From assembly GCA_023101725.1 (NCBI GenBank), contig JALJCO010010453.1:716501-780500 (forward strand): 64,000 nucleotides of DNA. The letters are read 5' to 3'. Numbering within the stretch: position 1 is the first letter of the stretch; the number at the start of each line of letters is the position of its first letter. This DNA is from Atherinomorus stipes. Taxonomy: Eukaryota > Chordata > Actinopteri > Atheriniformes > Atherinidae. Below, piece after piece: positions 37,301 to 55,800 of this stretch. A program made the position numbers and the translations under genes. The notes beneath the pieces are model-generated. The model was not told the DNA's origin. It did no database searches and saw nothing but the letters and a program-made list of their open reading frames with translations.

Positions 37301-40300
37301 GGGCATTTCTATCTGTATCATATGATCACATGTTTACCACACCAGTGTGGTTGTTGTCCATGCTGTGTCAGAAGGAATCCATCTCTTATAGTGCGTTCTT
37401 CCGTCATTTCTGTCCTGACTTTAGGGCTGCAGAGACCTCACAAGATGTTGAACCTCTACGTCCTCCTCGTTTTATTCATGAAGATGGTGTCATACGACCA
37501 TATAAGGAAAGGGAGGGCATTGGGAGTCAGATGCTTCAGGTAAGAAAGAAATCTGTTCTTCATGTGATTTATCTTAAAATGCTTTTTTTAAGTACTTTTT
37601 TTTTTCTTTTTAACTTTATTTATATATATCCAGGGATTCAGGTTACAAATTTCCTGGTCTGAAATTCTTGTCATAAGCTGCACATGACCAGAAAGACCAA
37701 ACTTTCTAAATGACTGTAAATGTGGTAATACAGTGGTGGGAAACATACGATATGGCCCAGATTCAGTAATCTAACTGATCTAAAATCTACATTAAACTAC
37801 ACCACACCTGGAAGAGTTGTGGTATCACAGAGCTTGTAATCATCACCAAAGATCATCGTGTTTCTAAGCAATATATATCTATAAAAAAAAGAATAAATAA
37901 AATCATTTGCACCTTTTGTTTTAGAAATGACCAGAATATGCAAATTAATCAAACTTTGATCAAACACTGTTGAAGTTGTTTGGTAACACAATGCTAATAA
38001 GCTTATTAACAAGCACATTTCTAGATTTTTGAGTGTTTTCAGTTCTGAATCACTGAAGTTTGATTTTTGTGGTATCATGAAGCAGTCGAGCTGGGTGGAG
38101 TGGCTTGAAGTTTCCGCTTATGAGTCTCAGGTCAGAGCTGCAGTAGTTGGCTAATAGCAAATATCCTCTGTAGGACCTTTCCCTAACTTTTCAGACAGGT
38201 GACAAATTAAAATGCTTTACTGTGGTCATGGGTCACAGTGAACTGGGACATCTTCAGCTCACTTTTGTAAAGTTACTGCGTATCTGAATCTATAAATGCT
38301 GCATCTGGTTTTTGTGATGGTTATTACACATAATTCACATCATTCTCCCCCATAAGCTTTTTATTTCCTGCTTAGAAACATTTGTTTGTTCTTTGTTTCT
38401 TCATTTTCCTCAAACTACTCCTTTAATTTGTCACTCCTCTGTTCACCAGCTTTAGAGGTGGTAGGTTAGGTTTGTGTGTATTTCCTGTTGAGTTTTAACA
38501 AAAGATAAGTCATATAATTAGAGTGAAAAATGATACAACTGTAAACCACAGTGAGGTTCATGTTTCTTTTATTATAAAGTTGGGTTTAAAGTTTTCAAAT
38601 TATTTGTTCCTTAATGTTGTGCAGTTTGTTGTCAGTAAATTAAACAAAAAACAAAGAGCATTCACAGAGCTGTTTTTTGACTGAGGAGGAAAGAAGCCAT
38701 ACTTTTTCCTAGTCGCAGGTAGTTTAGAGCGTAGTACCCGAGTCTTCAACATTTTTAGCGTCACCATTTTTCCTCATATATTGCACGAAAATGTTGAGCC
38801 TCTTTGAGTTAACAGGCTTGTAATGTTTTACACAGTTATGGAGTGGTTGTATGAGCGAATAAGACTGAATTCTTTTAAAATCAGCTGACAGGTTGGATAG
38901 ATTGTATTTAATTAGTGCTTTGAAATTTCACGGACAAAGATACTCTGATAAGATTTAGACAAGCATACGTAGACTTGACACAGATAATCAAAACTCAGTT
39001 TTCTTTACAAATCTGAGCTGCTGTCTTATTAGAAACTCTCTCCGCTCTGACTTTCCCTCTTCTCTCCTGTCATATCCACAGAGACGATTGGCTTACAGTG
39101 AATGGAGTAGAACTGTCTCAGAGGATGAGGATGATGAGTAAAACTAGGAACTGCTGTAGAACTGATGTAGTGTAGCGTTGGTGCTCTGTGGTCTGTGCTA
39201 GTTTTTCAGCTTATTGAAGGAGTTAATTAAACCAAAGAGATTCCTGTGAGGAAACAATGTATCTTCTTATGTGTTTTATTTATTTATTTACTTGCTAATT
39301 AGTTGTGTTTTCCCCTTTTGAGTATCTTTTAGCCTCATCACCTTTACTTTTATCCCTACTCTTTTTTTTTCTGTATATTTTCTTGTCATTACTATTTTTT
39401 CATGTGAGATTTGTCTTTAAAATTTTCATGATCATTTTCTTTCATTGTTTATTCATTCAATTAGTCACTGTCATTTTGTTCTTAATAAACTATGCTTTAA
39501 ACATCAACCTGCTACTGTCCATTTCATCCCAAATTTCCTCACCTCCTTATCATATTTCATCTCATTTAAGTTTTGTGCACAAATTCATTCATTTATTTTT
39601 CAGTTTGCAGTCATTTGAAAGTGTTTTGTTTTATGTTTTATTTTCTTACAGAATATTATCAGTTTTTTTTTTTCTCTGAATATGTATATATTCTTTTGTA
39701 TTTTCATCTTTCAGAAAATTGAGAATGGACGTTTTGCCAAGTATAAATACTTTGCTCATGCCAAGGTCAATGACTCTGACTTCTTTATGATCACCAAGAG
39801 GTGAGTGACTGTAACATCTGAGGTACCGTAGAGGTAGAAATGAACAGTTTCTGATGTTTACGATACCTTTCTTTGTTGAGACACCACCATAAATGTGTTT
39901 AAAAGTTAGTTAAAGATAGTGTTTAGTGTTAAAGTGATATATGTGCAAATAGGCTTTATAATATCTATAACTATTTTTAATAGTTTAATATGTGTAATCA
40001 TGAAAAAATAATTGGTTTTATTAAACTAAGTAACTCTTACACAGATTGTGCACGTCAAGCTCATCAGTATGTAGCTCCACCATGTTCCTTAAGTCAACTC
40101 CAGAGAAGGCCTTTCTAATTTCATAGTCAATGAAGGCCTGGAGAAGAAACTCATGTTTGAGTATTTTGATGATTGCAATCAGCAATTTAGTCAGTAGATG
40201 TAACTGAAACTTAGACTCACCACCTTGATGAGGTGCAGTGATTGTTGCACTGTGCATGTTCTATTTCTGTTCACCTTCAAAGGTGGTAAAATACACCAGC

Positions 40301-41136
40301 TGTATTTGCTGAGGTGATGTAGCTTTGCAAGGTGCTGCTTTACTTAAACATCGCAGAAAATAATCATTTTCTTACTTTGATTTCCACTTCTGCTGGCACC
40401 AAAATTTGTTGTCCTGTCTTGCTATTCAAATCATATCAAATTTTATTTATAAAGTGCTTTTCATGCCATTAAAAGGCAACACAAAGTGCTTGACATAATG
40501 AAAACAAATATACATTGAAATTACAACACACATCCAAAGAAAGCACGAAAACCCACACGCACACGTACACTCCCCTCCCAATTCTACTCGACTGAGTTTG
40601 TCAGCCTCAGATTGAACCTCCCTTTAACATAAGGAGTCTCTCCACATGGTATTCATTGCCTTTACTAGATTATTTTTCCACCATCTATTTTCCAGGGGAA
40701 TCTTTTTTGTGACTAAAGGCACATTTGGCCAGCTGACCTGCGAGTGGCAATATCTCTTTGAAGAATTCACAAAGGACCCAATGATTGTAGAGGACCGCCG
40801 ACTTCGCATCGAGGCCAAGGTACAAAAGCTATAATCAATGTTACAGAAAAGTGATAAATGGCTTAGATAATTATCTTTGAAACTATTTTTGAAACTTGTC
40901 TGCAGGAGAGAGTGAAATCAGTGTTCCACGCCAAAGAGTTTGGGAAGATCATAAACTTTAGAACTCCAGAGATAGCCATGGTAAGCGGCCATTTGGACTA
41001 AAAGTGCCCAGATCCATTATTTGTCCAACCTGCAGTCACAATAGATTATTGTTGTAAAACTAACTGCCTCTAACTTTATTTTCAGTGGGTTCTTGCCAAA
41101 TTGGAAGATGCCAGAGAGAGTTTACCCAAGTACTGA
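394..41136 (+). CDS. vps13a: vps13a (chorein), bridge-type lipid transfer protein, 5'-partial; 71 exons in window
   Basis: Seventy-one exons with GT-AG borders and mutually consistent phases encode about 3,160 codons that align end to end with human VPS13A (3,174 aa) from near residue 96 to the stop. The exon groups are listed in the following entries. VPS13A is a rod-shaped protein with a hydrophobic groove that moves phospholipids in bulk at ER-mitochondria, ER-lipid droplet and XK-associated plasma membrane contacts; loss in humans causes chorea-acanthocytosis (family knowledge). Order seen: rest of the N-terminal chorein region, extended chorein repeats, FFAT motif, VAB/SHR-BD region, ATG2_C-like glycine-rich helices, PH-like end. 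Start codon, promoter and about 95 codons lie left of the window. Two exons carry single-base frameshifts. VPS13C is the nearest alternative family member, but the match to VPS13A and the gna14/gnaq neighbours decide it. Confidence 0.96.
1411..1983 (+). pseudogene. Tc1-like transposase, C-terminal remnant
   Basis: The frame from about 1624 to 1983 reads [13 protein letters not shown], then [15 protein letters not shown] and a KKGGYIGH end, the catalytic Asp/Glu region of Tc1/mariner DDE transposases. Upstream coding similarity ([13 protein letters not shown] at about 1545-1585) is in another frame and hits an in-frame TAG near 1619. The DNA-binding N-terminus is missing. The gene is dead. Confidence 0.85.
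2085..2979 (-). mobile_element. second Tc1/mariner-type element nested in the first
   Basis: The ends are inverted (CACTGCCCGGCCCAAAAAA on the left; GGCCAGGCAGTG on the right, with GTCGCC/GGCGAC next inward) and flanked by TA at 2083-2084 and 2980-2981. On the minus strand the left part carries a transposase C-terminal remnant (2337-2107) with [19 protein letters not shown]; a stop interrupts the frame shortly after. The rest is degenerate. Its insertion splits the 3' part of the older Tc1-like element. Confidence 0.85.
4744..5076. other. vps13a intron 4744-5076
   Basis: AT-rich intron without a recognised gene or repeat, apart from a short local inverted repeat around GGTTTTTGAAACCTTACAAGG near 4950-4970, which is written here only in part. 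Confidence 0.5.
5496..6017. repeat. TTAA-flanked MITE in vps13a intron
   Basis: The ends are AGGTAGAGTCCGCAGTT and, inverted, AACTACGGACTCTTCCT. A TTAA tetranucleotide flanks each side (5492-5495 and 6018-6021), the target duplication typical of piggyBac-like transposons. No transposase is inside. The interior is richer in G+C than the intron (5135-6261) that hosts it. Confidence 0.7.
7865..12774 (+). CDS. vps13a: vps13a exons, extended chorein repeats (first part)
   Basis: Nine exons: 7865-7997, 9305-9399, 9547-9689, 9963-10164, 10255-10369, 10932-11068, 11248-11380, 11710-11827, 12630-12774. Landmarks: the tryptophan-rich [12 protein letters not shown] block at 7928-7963 (human GWFSWLWSW), [43 protein letters not shown] with [34 protein letters not shown], and [19 protein letters not shown]. 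The donor after AIK is at 9690 (GTTTGT). The alternative four bases downstream (9694) breaks the frame into exon 9963, so 9689 is chosen as the exon end. These segments form beta-strands of the hydrophobic groove by family analogy. Human VPS13A keeps the same order and spacing. Confidence 0.92.
7998..9304. other. vps13a intron, 1.3 kb, no recognised element
   Basis: Ordinary AT-rich intron. Several short ORFs on both strands have no family resemblance. It ends in a long pyrimidine-rich acceptor tract at about 9256-9304. Confidence 0.5.
11828..12629. repeat. vps13a intron with a Tc1-end-like relic
   Basis: Near 12250-12295 the sequence GGTGTCCAAACCTTTGACTT resembles the end repeats of fish Tc1-like elements. 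No matching opposite end or transposase was found, so it is a fragment at best. The rest of the intron shows nothing recognisable. Confidence 0.35.
12993..15628 (+). CDS. vps13a: vps13a exons, FFAT-containing linker and groove
   Basis: Eight exons: 12993-13104, 13598-13773, 14126-14282, 14493-14572, 14678-14737, 14867-15059, 15264-15380, 15525-15628. Exon 13598-13773 encodes an acidic lead-in followed by [10 protein letters not shown] (about 13609-13638), the counterpart of the human FFAT motif EFFDAPCSP that binds VAP proteins on the ER. Later blocks include [22 protein letters not shown], read here in short pieces, [32 protein letters not shown], and a lysine/glutamate-rich loop at about 14970-15059. 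The loop is less conserved than its flanks, as in the mammalian protein. Phases chain cleanly through all eight exons. Confidence 0.92.
15913..20067 (+). CDS. vps13a: vps13a exons, central groove
   Basis: Twelve exons: 15913-16080, 16232-16539, 16644-16791, 17023-17194, 17463-17587, 17726-17895, 18098-18354, 18565-18743, 18849-18992, 19326-19535, 19700-19843, 19966-20067. Diagnostic blocks: [36 protein letters not shown] with [68 protein letters not shown] with one residue difference, and [20 protein letters not shown]. This is the densest part of the gene, with introns mostly 75-330 bp. The Ser/Pro/Thr-rich stretch ending exon 17023-17194 replaces a human linker of similar composition. The following 3.07-kb intron is swollen by repeats. 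Confidence 0.93.
20146..20355. repeat. hairpin MITE (Angel-like fold-back repeat)
   Basis: The two halves are imperfect inverted copies. GAGTTACTCAAG near the left end answers CTTGAGTAACCC on the right, and GCAGGTTTTCAGTGT answers ACACTGAAAACCTGC closer in. CACACCTG...CAGGTGTA follows. A related fold-back unit lies at about 47984-48205. No coding capacity. Confidence 0.7.
21326..22598 (-). mobile_element. GC-rich retroposon with poly(A) tail and 15-bp target-site duplication
   Basis: CTTTAAATCATCTTT occurs exactly at 21326-21340 and 22584-22598. The insert begins on the + strand with a T-run of about 17, so on the minus strand it ends in poly(A). A minus-strand AATAAA lies about 50 bp upstream of the tail (near 21396-21401). 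From about 21840 to 22560 the insert is extremely C-rich on the + strand, unlike everything else in the window. Long overlapping frames here are low-complexity Gly/Arg or Pro/Ala and are not credible proteins. This is the pattern of LINE-machinery retroposition of an RNA with a GC-rich 5' part. The source is not identified. Confidence 0.65.
22584..23095 (+). mobile_element. LINE 3' end relic (L2/Rex-like), interrupted by the GC-rich retroposon
   Basis: Translated with stops and frame breaks, it shows the usual end of fish LINE ORF2: [23 protein letters not shown], then [15 protein letters not shown] (about 22830-22880). The 3' end GTGAAGCACTTTGTAA...AAAAGTGCTATATAAAT is the common LINE/SINE tail. 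The upstream part probably continues left of 21326, across the retroposon. It lies in the 3.07-kb vps13a intron 20068-23137. Confidence 0.7.
23138..25978 (+). CDS. vps13a: vps13a exons, VAB/SHR-BD region
   Basis: Seven exons: 23138-23290, 23385-23643, 23983-24143, 24336-24439, 24577-24889, 25042-25178, 25684-25978. They encode [53 protein letters not shown] with one residue change, [40 protein letters not shown], and [19 protein letters not shown]. The SHR-BD/VAB domain forms a side platform that in yeast Vps13 binds organelle adaptors through repeat asparagines; here that role is inferred from family position. Exon 25684-25978 contains a fish acidic insert (DEDDGEG) not seen in the human protein. 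A T-run of about 23 bases precedes its acceptor region. Confidence 0.93.
26275..27381 (+). CDS. vps13a: vps13a exons with single-base frameshift (26525-26672)
   Basis: Four exons: 26275-26379, 26525-26672, 26965-27096, 27248-27381. They encode [27 protein letters not shown]-like blocks ending [29 protein letters not shown], and the [20 protein letters not shown] block. The second exon is 148 bp, one more than a phase-consistent 147. As read, its frame hits TGA at 26654-26656. Dropping one G from the G5 run at 26635-26639 restores [14 protein letters not shown], which aligns with human EEGNDKWLSLDLEQ and joins the next exon in phase. Splice sites are intact. A run of 17 G lies in the next intron (26878-26894), so a sequencing or assembly error is likely. 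Confidence 0.9.
26878..26894. repeat. poly-G tract next to the frameshifted exon
   Basis: Seventeen consecutive G bases lie in the 292-bp intron after exon 26525-26672, followed by T-runs. Such tracts are rare in AT-rich fish introns and are error-prone in sequencing. Confidence 0.8.
27795..27863 (+). CDS. candidate vps13a cassette exon (unconfirmed)
   Basis: A 69-bp open block lies between an acceptor-like ATGCAG and a donor-like AGGTAGAA inside the 1.77-kb intron 27382-29151. It is exactly 23 codons, enters and leaves in the same phase as the flanking exons (phase 2), and has no stop in that frame; the peptide ends SFSMEEDR. It is clearly richer in G+C than the intron around it. I know of no counterpart in human VPS13A at this point, where a short acidic linker precedes GKAVFYTW. 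It could be a fish-specific alternative exon or a chance ORF. The polypyrimidine tract is weak. Confidence 0.3.
29152..33643 (+). CDS. vps13a: vps13a exons, post-VAB region
   Basis: Seven exons: 29152-29284, 29780-29837, 30156-30327, 30727-30880, 31017-31163, 33371-33452, 33574-33643. They encode [100 protein letters not shown] and [13 protein letters not shown]. This links the VAB platform to the C-terminal helical region and corresponds to the APT1-type portion of VPS13 proteins (family knowledge). The acceptor at 30155 (TTCAAAG) is weak, but the phase and the EGLQR match fix it. The intron 31164-33370 is filled with three MITEs. Confidence 0.92.
31411..31860. repeat. MITE with AAGCTGGATTTATA ends
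   Basis: The left end AAGCTGGATTTATA is answered by TATAAATCCAGCTT at 31847-31860, with further pairing inward (CTGCGTCTGCG and CGCAGACGC). It is GC-richer than its intron and has no ORF of note. It abuts the TTAA-flanked element that follows. Confidence 0.75.
31870..33259. repeat. long palindromic TTAA-flanked transposable element
   Basis: AGGGGAAGTTCAGGATTTTT at the left is the exact inverse of AAAAATCCTGAACTTCCCCT at the right, each flanked by TTAA (31866-31869, 33260-33263). The inverted arms are several hundred bases long: ATCGTATCCACTCCACAGAA near 32560 answers its reverse near 33085, and GTTATAACACA answers TGTGTTATAAC. No transposase is visible. A second MITE interrupts the left arm. 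It occupies most of the vps13a intron 31164-33370. Confidence 0.8.
31998..32500. repeat. MITE nested inside the palindromic element
   Basis: TAGGGACACACTGCATGC at 31998-32015 is answered by GCATGCAGTGTGTCCCTA at 32483-32500. Just inside, CCGAAGCGCAGCA answers TGCTGCGCTTCGG. It splits the left arm of the larger element: the arm resumes at AATGCTAGCATAAGTCAATA, and the right arm keeps this region uninterrupted. It is therefore the younger insertion. Confidence 0.8.
33905..37539 (+). CDS. vps13a: vps13a exons, ATG2_C-like C-terminal region, one frameshift (34141-34255)
   Basis: Ten exons: 33905-34019, 34141-34255, 34763-34908, 35040-35121, 35530-35643, 36093-36168, 36621-36784, 36961-37006, 37163-37286, 37425-37539. 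Blocks: [77 protein letters not shown], the Gly/Lys-rich [20 protein letters not shown] and [20 protein letters not shown]. In human VPS13A this part drives mitochondrial and lipid droplet binding. Exon 34141-34255 is 115 bp, one too many: the first part ends in TGA at 34204-34206, while [15 protein letters not shown] resumes one frame over. The surplus base lies within about 34176-34200. Low-quality-looking sequence follows at 34499-34660. Confidence 0.92.
34256..34762. other. intron with homopolymer-rich, doubtful sequence (34499-34660)
   Basis: Runs of A, C and G follow each other: A14, C6, A16, G9, and a G-rich stretch of about 36 bases ending near 34657. The composition fits neither the intron nor a known repeat and looks like poorly resolved assembly. 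It lies between the frameshifted exon 34141-34255 and the intact exon 34763-34908. Confidence 0.6.
37540..39714. other. vps13a intron around the alternative last exon
   Basis: Apart from the alternative terminal exon at 39082-39141 and its 3'UTR-like continuation, no gene or recognisable repeat was found. AATAAA hexamers or near matches, such as one near 39483, could end a short transcript. The open frame at 39305-39679 is Phe/Leu/Ile-rich because of T-rich sequence and is not credible. Confidence 0.45.
39082..39141 (+). CDS. vps13a: vps13a alternative terminal exon (isoform B-like)
   Basis: After a clean acceptor (CATATCCACAG) a phase-0 frame reads [19 protein letters not shown] and stops at TAA 39139-39141. 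It sits between the constitutive exons 37425-37539 and 39715-39800, both at phase 0, so it can replace the last four exons. Human VPS13A has a described short form, isoform B, made by an alternative last exon (exon 69) at the same place. This is my recall of the gene structure, not a search. A short form would lack the PH-like end that binds XK. Use of the exon here is inferred from position, splice site and open frame. Confidence 0.65.
   Translation, partial: RRLAYSEWSRTVSEDEDDE
39715..41136 (+). CDS. vps13a: vps13a last four exons, PH-like C-terminus and stop
   Basis: Exons 39715-39800, 40696-40819, 40906-40980 and 41086-41136 encode [19 protein letters not shown], the [19 protein letters not shown] block, [20 protein letters not shown], and the tail ending LPKY before TGA at 41134-41136. 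This is the VPS13 PH-like domain, which in human VPS13A binds the scramblase XK (established). All four match human VPS13A in length and order, and the last residues diverge as usual. A polyadenylation signal lies 304 bases after the stop. Confidence 0.94.
39801..40695. repeat. vps13a intron with reversed LINE/SINE-type tail (about 40432-40500)
   Basis: ATTTTATTTATAAAGTGCTTT followed by CAAAGTGCTTGACAT is the reverse of the AAAGCACTTTGT...AAAGTGCTTTATAAATAAA tail shared by many fish retroposons (compare about 50570-50610). It marks a truncated copy on the minus strand. The rest of the intron is featureless. Confidence 0.5.
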
Positions 41137-43009
41137 AGAGCGAGATGTACTTAACACACACAAATGTTAGTGTGTCAGTGCCTTTAGTTTTCCCGCATGC
41201 TTGTTTTGTTTGCTTACATGTGTGAGCAGTGAAAAAATTATGCTTTAAGGTGACTGTTAGTGTGTGTTTGGTATGAAAGGTGTAGCGTGTGTGGACATTA
41301 ATATAAGTGCTATAAATGAATTCCTCAGTTACAGTCTGAGTTGATCACAGAAACTGAGAATGAACCAAACTGTCTCACACTCTTTGCTCTGATTGCACTT
41401 GTCTTTTTTGCACAATTATACAGTTTTATTGATTTGTTTAATAAAAGAATAACATTGTATTGAGTTTACAAAAAACATTTTGTAATATCTGCTTAAATCC
41501 AAATGCTGGTTTAAATTGGAGTATTTCAGTACTTAGGCTGCCATAACGATGCGTGAAATGTTCAGTCTTTAATTTTATTCCATTTCATTGACCTCAATTA
41601 TTTTTCAAGTTGTTTATGGGCTGAAATGTCACTAAAAAGCTAGAAAATCTCCTGAATAACAATGAGGCCAAATTAACCACGAATGTTGTAGCACATTTAA
41701 TGATGGACACTGTTAATTTCACCAGATTATATATAAGGGAAACAGATTTATGTTGGTGTGAGTTTCACTTTATTATTCTCATAATTTTAGGTGACTTACT
41801 TTCTTTCTTTTACTTCATTTTTTATATACATTTCTGCAAAATAGACTGTTCAGAGTGTGATTTAGAGATGCATGCTATTTTTTATACTGTACTTATGTAT
41901 CAATCTGCTGTATATTCCTATAGCATAATATCCTTCCTGTACATACCCATCCTGACATCAGTGAGTAGGATGCAGATTGTAATTTGTGATTTTTATGTTT
42001 TTATACCATACATACACAATGAACATGTTGATGAATAATGCAGAGAAAAATATATTTAAAGAAAGAAATGCTAATTATTGTCAGCTAATGTTTACTCTTA
42101 CACGTCAAAGGTTTGCTTTTGGTTTGGGGGCATGTTAAAGTTTTTTATAACTAAATCTTTCTGTTGCCATTCTTTTATTTTTTCTTCATTTTGTTCTTCA
42201 AGGGAGAAAAAAATATTCACTGCAGTGACCTTTTTTTTCCCCAGGCTACTTTCAGAAAATAAAATATCTGCTTCAAGTTTCTGCACTGTGTTTATTCATT
42301 ATCCTCTGTACAAAGAAACACAACTTATCGTTAAACATTTCACAACATACATTACACATTTTATTCATTACAACTTTAATTCCTTCTTATATTAATTTGG
42401 GTCTTAATTTTCCAAGCACAAATCAAATAATTGCACAAAACTCCATTTCTAGAAATGTTTTATAATATGCAATAAAACTCAAATATGTCAATTTCAGCAA
42501 GTAAATGCACCCAAAATAAATTTCTTTGTAAATGGCAGCTTTTAAATTTTATGATTTGTTTTCCTATCCCTTCTGGAAATGCAGTTTATATAGCAGAAGA
42601 GAAACTAATGCAGACTTAAGTGAGGCATTTATAGGTTGCTCAGTGTTTTGACCAATAAGCCTACAGGAACTCTAATAAACTGTAAATAAGATAATATTCA
42701 ATATAAGTTAAAACACTCAGACCTGTGTGTATTATCAAGTAGTTCACACTGTGGATCAGGTTTTTAATTCCTTCCCACATATTTTCACATTTGTAGTACT
42801 ACAGTAAAGAATCATTTACAGGATATCCGCATGCTATAGAGACGAAAATGAAAACTACATCTACACAAAGTTACGCTTTAAACATGGTAACCTTCACTAT
42901 CTGTTCAGACACTCTAAAATCTTGCTGGTTTCAGATGAAAACATTGAGTTTAAAAAGATTTTAGGTTTTTCTGGAGTATTGCTAAAGTTATATGACCTTT
43001 CCTTCCATT
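41137..43009. other. convergent 3'UTR/intergenic segment between vps13a and gna14
   Basis: AT-rich sequence between two stop codons facing each other. The left part is vps13a 3'UTR (AATAAA 41440-41445). On the minus strand, AATAAA at about 42296-42291 or 42365-42360 could end gna14 transcripts, giving it a 3'UTR of about 0.65-0.7 kb. The two transcripts may overlap if distal signals are used. Open frames here (for example 41700-42038) are Phe/Ile/Tyr-rich and not credible. Confidence 0.45.
41440..41445 (+). promoter_or_regulatory. putative vps13a polyadenylation signal
   Basis: A canonical AATAAA lies 304 bases after the vps13a stop in AT-rich 3'UTR-like sequence. Another AATAAA-like hexamer near 42258 could serve a longer form. 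That form would run into the region where the 3'UTR of the convergent gna14 probably ends. Confidence 0.5.
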
Positions 43010-52840
<9,831 letters not shown>

Positions 52841-55800
52841 CCAAAGCGACCAACTCACTTCTTACAATGGCCCCTCAACTGTTATAGTGAAAATAGTTGT
52901 AGTCTTTGGAAGTGGTGTCAGAAAAAAGTCGCAGCCAAGAACCTCAAAGTTTCAACGAGAAAGAGCGCAGAGCATCTTCAGAACTGTTCTTGCTTCTTTA
53001 AAATGAGGAAAAAAACAGCTGGAGTAAAGAAAAGGTGGTAAATAGACTTTTTTTCTTGAATTGTATTGTAACCGTTTCAATATTCAAAGCCCAATAGACA
53101 TAGCCTATTCTTCAAAGGAATCCTCTTTGGAGAGCCTTTAGGACAAAAGCAGTGGTTTGTCTGAACCTGAAACACACTTGTTAAACTTTTTCATGGCCAG
53201 TCCGGAGGGCGTGGCAGTGGCCACAAATGGAGGAGGATAAAATGGGAAGTCAACCTCCACACTGCACAGTTCGCATCACAATCTGTGCCACCATGAATTA
53301 CTGAGAGCAGCATTTTACAAAAGTACATTTGGTATACACGCAGCTTCATGCAGCCATCAGAAATATATCAAGGTAAATGCGACAGCAAAACCGGCTCCAC
53401 AGCTCCTAAGTGTCTTTGAAGACAGGGAAGTAAAGCTCGCAACTTACACTCGTCCTTTGGTCACTGTCTTCTCCCCATCTGCCGCTAGGAGTCAGGAGGG
53501 TAACCCGTGAGCAGATGGAGATTTCTCAGATGTTATCCAGTTGAGGCCCAGCCAGTCCTCCTTACTCATTTTAGACAGTTCTGTTAACGATGGGAGGGAA
53601 TTTTTATACAAAAAGTGCACCGTTTTGTTGTACACCAGTGCACTGAGACATTGAGACAAACAGGCTCATCATCTGCACAGCTATCATTATTGCCTTATTA
53701 ATTTCTGCTTCTTAATATTATCACTTTTATTAATAATAAAAAATAATAATGATAATAATGGTTGTCTCACCGTTTCAAAAAGATTTGTAAGAATTCTTAC
53801 AGCTTCTTCTCATTACCATTTTAACTTGTCTATTTTTCTTTGTGTTTCTTGTTATCCTTAAGCCACATCCAGTCTGATTTAACTGATTGCATGATTACAG
53901 AATCATACCTCTGCTCATCTTATTTCCAGTTTTAGGCTTCTTGGAGATTTGCAGTTTGTACATCCATTGATAACAGTTAAGGAAGCACACTGCAACATGG
54001 CTGGATTAGATAAAAACGAGTCAACAAGAGTTGAAAAGAAACATGCTGAAAGTGGGAGAGTATGGATACAGGAGACATTTTGCACAAGAATGATCAGGGA
54101 TCATTATAACACTATTTAAACAGTCATTTAACGTCATATCTTCAGGACTCAGAGGCAAAGAAACCCCAAAATACTCTAGCTAGGTGATGTGTCTGATATC
54201 TGAGCCAGAGCAGTTTATAGGAGGTTCCCCTTCAATCTTTAAGTTCTCTTTATATTAAAAATGAAACTGATCAGCTCTGGAACAACATACTGAATGAAAT
54301 CTGAACAGCAGCAGAGGCTGGGGGCGATGTGCGCCACCAACTTCACACTGGCTGGACTTTTTGCCTGTTTAAAGAGAAAATCCAGCCTCAAAAGAACTCC
54401 CAATACTCAGAGTACATGAACAGGTTGTGGCTCACACCATCACAGACTCCATTCACACTCTATAAACTGGCAAGGATAACTCAGTTTTGTTGCAATTTAT
54501 TTTTGACAGTGTAAAAAAGAAAAGAAAAAAAAAATCTAAACCAAGACATTAATCTTAGATTGCAGATCATTTTTCACTTTGTGAGTCTCTCATCGTAGCT
54601 CACACACATACCTGTGTAGTTTCTGTTTAAACGGAGCATGTGGACCGTTTACAGAAGGATCTTCCCTTTAAGTAACAAGGCGAGGGTAAATAGCCACTTC
54701 ACAACAGCAGGGACACACGTTACTGATTACTGCAAGTCCACAACAAGCGATCATCAACACTGATAAGTGGAAACTATAGTCCAGCCTCAAAATATGTCCC
54801 CTGGCAACGAGCAGAATCACATGGACAGCATTTAACATTCAACAAAATGTTAGCCTGTCCTACTGGGCCATGCTGTCGATGAGTGGTGACTTTATTTTCT
54901 GATTTCACTGCAGATTAGGCAGGAGAATTTACTTGTTACAGTGGTCATCTGCCAAAACCAACCATCCTGGAGTGCAATTTACCAGCCAGCTAAAATCTCT
55001 GCAAACAGCAGGGCCTCAGAGCGAGGAGCTGGTTACCTGCCAAAATAGCCGATAGATGCCAGCATACAGCCAAATGTGGCAAAAAAAAAACCAAAAAACA
55101 CTCAGCAGGTGGCTGCTGATTATTGTGACACCTTACAAGCACATTCTACATATCCTCACGTCTAGAGCGCCGTCACATCTGGCAGTTCAATGCATCATAA
55201 TGCACCGTGGTACGGCCTTTAAGACAAGAATCTGATGTGACAACTTTGCAATAATCAATAGAAAGCGAGCTCTGATTACAGTTCGCTCATACAGGGCTTG
55301 CAATGTCTGGTATTTATGTCACAATAGCTACATGAGCTACATTTCAAAGCTGTTCCCCAGGTTTTCTTATAGCACAGAACAACAAAACCAAAACCAAACA
55401 ATCCTCCAGATGCACAACAGGGCATTATCAGCTCCGCTAACTTCACCGGTCATAAAAACCCAGGTGCCCTGCATGAGACTTCAGAGGCACAGCTTATTTA
55501 ATAAGGCAATATGTACATGTGAGCTGTTGTGTATCTATGATGTTTCATAAATTAGGTGTTAATTAATACTATACATTCTAATGAAATTGTGGCAACTAAG
55601 ACGGAAAACAAGCACAGTGAAGAAAAATAAGCACCTTAAATGTTTAATCTTAATTAGGCCAAATATGAGCAATTATCACCATCACTGACGGACGGACTGA
55701 AACACTGAGTGTGTATCATTATTGGGGGGCGTTGGCCTAATGATATTCATTAAACAAGAAATCCTGCCATGTGGTTGGTGGTGGGGTGGGGAAAGTTCAG

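Noticed and set aside
39305..39679. 124-aa open frame in the last large vps13a intron
   Set aside because: T-rich intron translated as Phe/Leu/Ser. It ends in the polypyrimidine tract of the next exon.
394..41136. vps13a as a dead pseudogene
   Set aside because: All other exons are open, the splice sites and phases are intact, and introns are present. Two one-base gains beside low-quality tracts fit assembly error better.
41700..42038. 112-aa open frame after vps13a
   Set aside because: Phe/Ile/Tyr-rich product of AT-rich 3'UTR sequence. No family resemblance or gene-like context.
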